From contig JAQVAO010000040.1 of NCBI GenBank assembly GCA_028690755.1, positions 1-5,528 on the forward strand: a stretch of 5,528 bases of DNA, read 5' to 3'. The notes under the pieces are model-generated. The model did no database searches, was not told where the DNA came from, and saw only the letters and a list, made by a program, of their open reading frames with translations. Made by a program: the position numbers and the translations under genes. Numbering within the stretch: the stretch's first letter is position 1; each line of letters begins with the position of its first letter. Source of the DNA: Patescibacteria group bacterium (GTDB lineage: Bacteria > Patescibacteriota > UBA1384 > XYA2-FULL-43-10 > CAINNR01). Of the stretch, positions 4,223 through 5,528 are shown piece by piece.

Positions 4223-5528
4223 TTAACCGCATTTAGAATAGCCGCAACCATGGCAGACAAAACATCCGCTTTCATAGTCAACTTGCCCACCACAATCAGG
4301 GCAGGTTTCAGTTAGTAGCCGATCTTGATCAATCGTGAGGTTTTTTTTAACAGTCTCGGTTTTTTTTGTCTTATCTTCCTGAAAATCAAGGTTTAATTTT
4401 TTTGATCTTTCAACATATCTGGCGATCGCTTTGCCGATAGCATCTGGACAAGACAATACCAATTCGCCATTTTGCCAAACTGGGCTAGAACCCCTAATAC
4501 CCTTGAGATGTTTGGCGATGATTGATGGTTCTACCCTGGATCGCAGCGCAATTGATATTAGTCTGCCGAGTGCTTCATTCATCGCTGCAGCTTCACCACC
4601 AGATTTCCCGACCCTGACAAATATCTCATTCATGCCCTCCTGGTCTTCGTTGATTGTTATATACATATCCCCGAGTCCAGTAGGAATTTTTTCTGTTGTA
4701 CCAACAACCACAAGTGGTCTCGGTCGTGGTTTAACCTTTGTTTCATAGATAATTTCTGATTCCGTGTTATCCCCTTCTGTCTCACTCTTAGTTTTACCAG
4801 TTGAGAGAACTTGCTCGTTGCGTGATCCGTCACGATAGACAGTAACTCCTTTGCAGCCAGTCTCATACGCTAGCATGTAGGCATCTAATATGTCTTCTCT
4901 GGTGGCAGAGTTGGGAAAGTTTATAGTTTTTGAGACTGCGTTATCAACATATTCCTGAAAAGCAGCTTGTATTTCAATGTGCTGCTTGGGCTTTACATCA
5001 TGAGCGGTAATGAAAACGTCCTTTACTTTTTTCGGGATTTCGTCAAATTCATGAATGCTGCCACTATCAGCAATTTTTTTCATCAGTTCTTCAGAGTAAA
5101 AGCCCTGTTCTTTGGCAATTTTTTCAAATTCTGGGTTGACCTCGATCAGTATATCGTTGTCCATCACATTTCTCTGGTAGCAAACTGCAAATAGTGGTTC
5201 AATTCCTGAGGAAGCGTTGGCAATTATACTGATAGTACCTGTTGGCGCAATTGTTGTAGTTGTTGCATTTCGGAGCGGTTTCTCGTCTTTTTTGTTATAT
5301 ATTGATTTTTCAAAATTTGGAAATGATCCCCTCTCTTTGGCCAAAGTTCTCGACATCTCTTTTGATTCGCGGTCGATAAACTTCATTATTTTTTTTGCCA
5401 AGATGATTGCCTTTTCTGAATTGTAGGGAATATCAAGTTTTATTAATAGATCAGCAAAACCCATAATTCCAAGACCAATTTTCCTATTTGCCCGTGTAAT
5501 TTTATCAATCTGCTCCAGTGGATAATTA
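4223..5528 (-). CDS. nrdJ: Class II (adenosylcobalamin-dependent) ribonucleotide reductase, C-terminal part
   Basis: The frame is open to the right edge, so the N-terminal part, including the radical-site cysteines, lies outside. About 434 residues are visible, beginning YPLEQIDKITRANRKIGLG before MGFADLLIKL at 5464, which is therefore internal and not a start. LRNATTTTIAPTGT near 5275 and SSGIEPLFAVCYQRN are typical of the catalytic barrel of the NrdJ family. GCKGVTVYRDGSR ends the barrel. A charged linker and a TSCPD-type domain (about 4410-4720, with LSCPDAIGKAIARY) follow. The C-terminus is a zinc-ribbon-like tail with CPDC, then C-x2-C-x2-C and a final KCG. This enzyme reduces ribonucleotides to deoxyribonucleotides using a B12 radical, without oxygen requirement. 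The tail cysteines are where thioredoxin usually delivers electrons. cobO follows at 49 bases. Confidence 0.95.
   Translation of the reverse strand, partial: NYPLEQIDKITRANRKIGLGIMGFADLLIKLDIPYNSEKAIILAKKIMKFIDRESKEMSRTLAKERGSFPNFEKSIYNKKDEKPLRNATTTTIAPTGTISIIANASSGIEPLFAVCYQRNVMDNDILIEVNPEFEKIAKEQGFYSEELMKKIADSGSIHEFDEIPKKVKDVFITAHDVKPKQHIEIQAAFQEYVDNAVSKTINFPNSATREDILDAYMLAYETGCKGVTVYRDGSRNEQVLSTGKTKSETEGDNTESEIIYETKVKPRPRPLVVVGTTEKIPTGLGDMYITINEDQEGMNEIFVRVGKSGGEAAAMNEALGRLISIALRSRVEPSIIAKHLKGIRGSSPVWQNGELVLSCPDAIGKAIARYVERSKKLNLDFQEDKTKKTETVKKNLTIDQDRLLTETCPDCGGQVDYESGCFVCHGCGYSKCG

Noticed and set aside
4223..5464. Treating the ATG at 5464 as the true start of the ribonucleotide reductase
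   Set aside because: The frame stays open to the window edge and the upstream codons spell conserved NrdJ sequence (YPLEQIDKITRANRKIGLG).

Overview
The window reads as part of a compact bacterial chromosome, with every supported gene on the minus strand. Most of it is AT-rich, with short intergenic gaps, GTG starts behind strong ribosome binding sites, and TGA, TAG and TAA apparently all used as stops. Two stretches are clearly richer in GC: roughly 1-420, and the gene at 2438-3565. Gene content and style would suit an uncultivated, B12-scavenging bacterium, possibly of the Patescibacteria/CPR type. That assignment is inference, since no phylogenetic marker is present.

Reading in the direction of transcription (right to left), the window opens inside nrdJ, a class II (adenosylcobalamin-dependent) ribonucleotide reductase whose N-terminal half lies outside. 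It is followed by a CobO/BtuR-type ATP:corrinoid adenosyltransferase, which makes the cofactor nrdJ needs. Next comes a GC-richer gene for a divergent helix-hairpin-helix DNA glycosylase-like protein with a four-cysteine iron-sulfur loop, ending in a tandem terminator.

After that terminator is a well-preserved cobalamin riboswitch (aptamer about 2234-2365) with a terminator-type expression platform. It leads a three-gene operon: a membrane-anchored DUF4430 (transcobalamin-C-like) protein, a DUF6580-like multi-pass membrane protein, and a thioredoxin. The last two genes overlap.

The most economical reading of 604-5528 is one corrinoid module. The riboswitch-controlled genes would capture and import B12, CobO would adenosylate it, NrdJ would use it to make deoxyribonucleotides, and the thioredoxin would re-reduce NrdJ. 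The uptake role and the pairing of this thioredoxin with NrdJ are inferences from regulation and neighbourhood.

A consensus sigma-70 promoter on the minus strand overlaps the trxA stop codon. It drives a leader or small RNA with a long UUCG-capped hairpin, then a small GC-rich two-helix membrane protein of unknown function at the left end. The change of base composition near position 420 marks either a genome island boundary or an assembly join.
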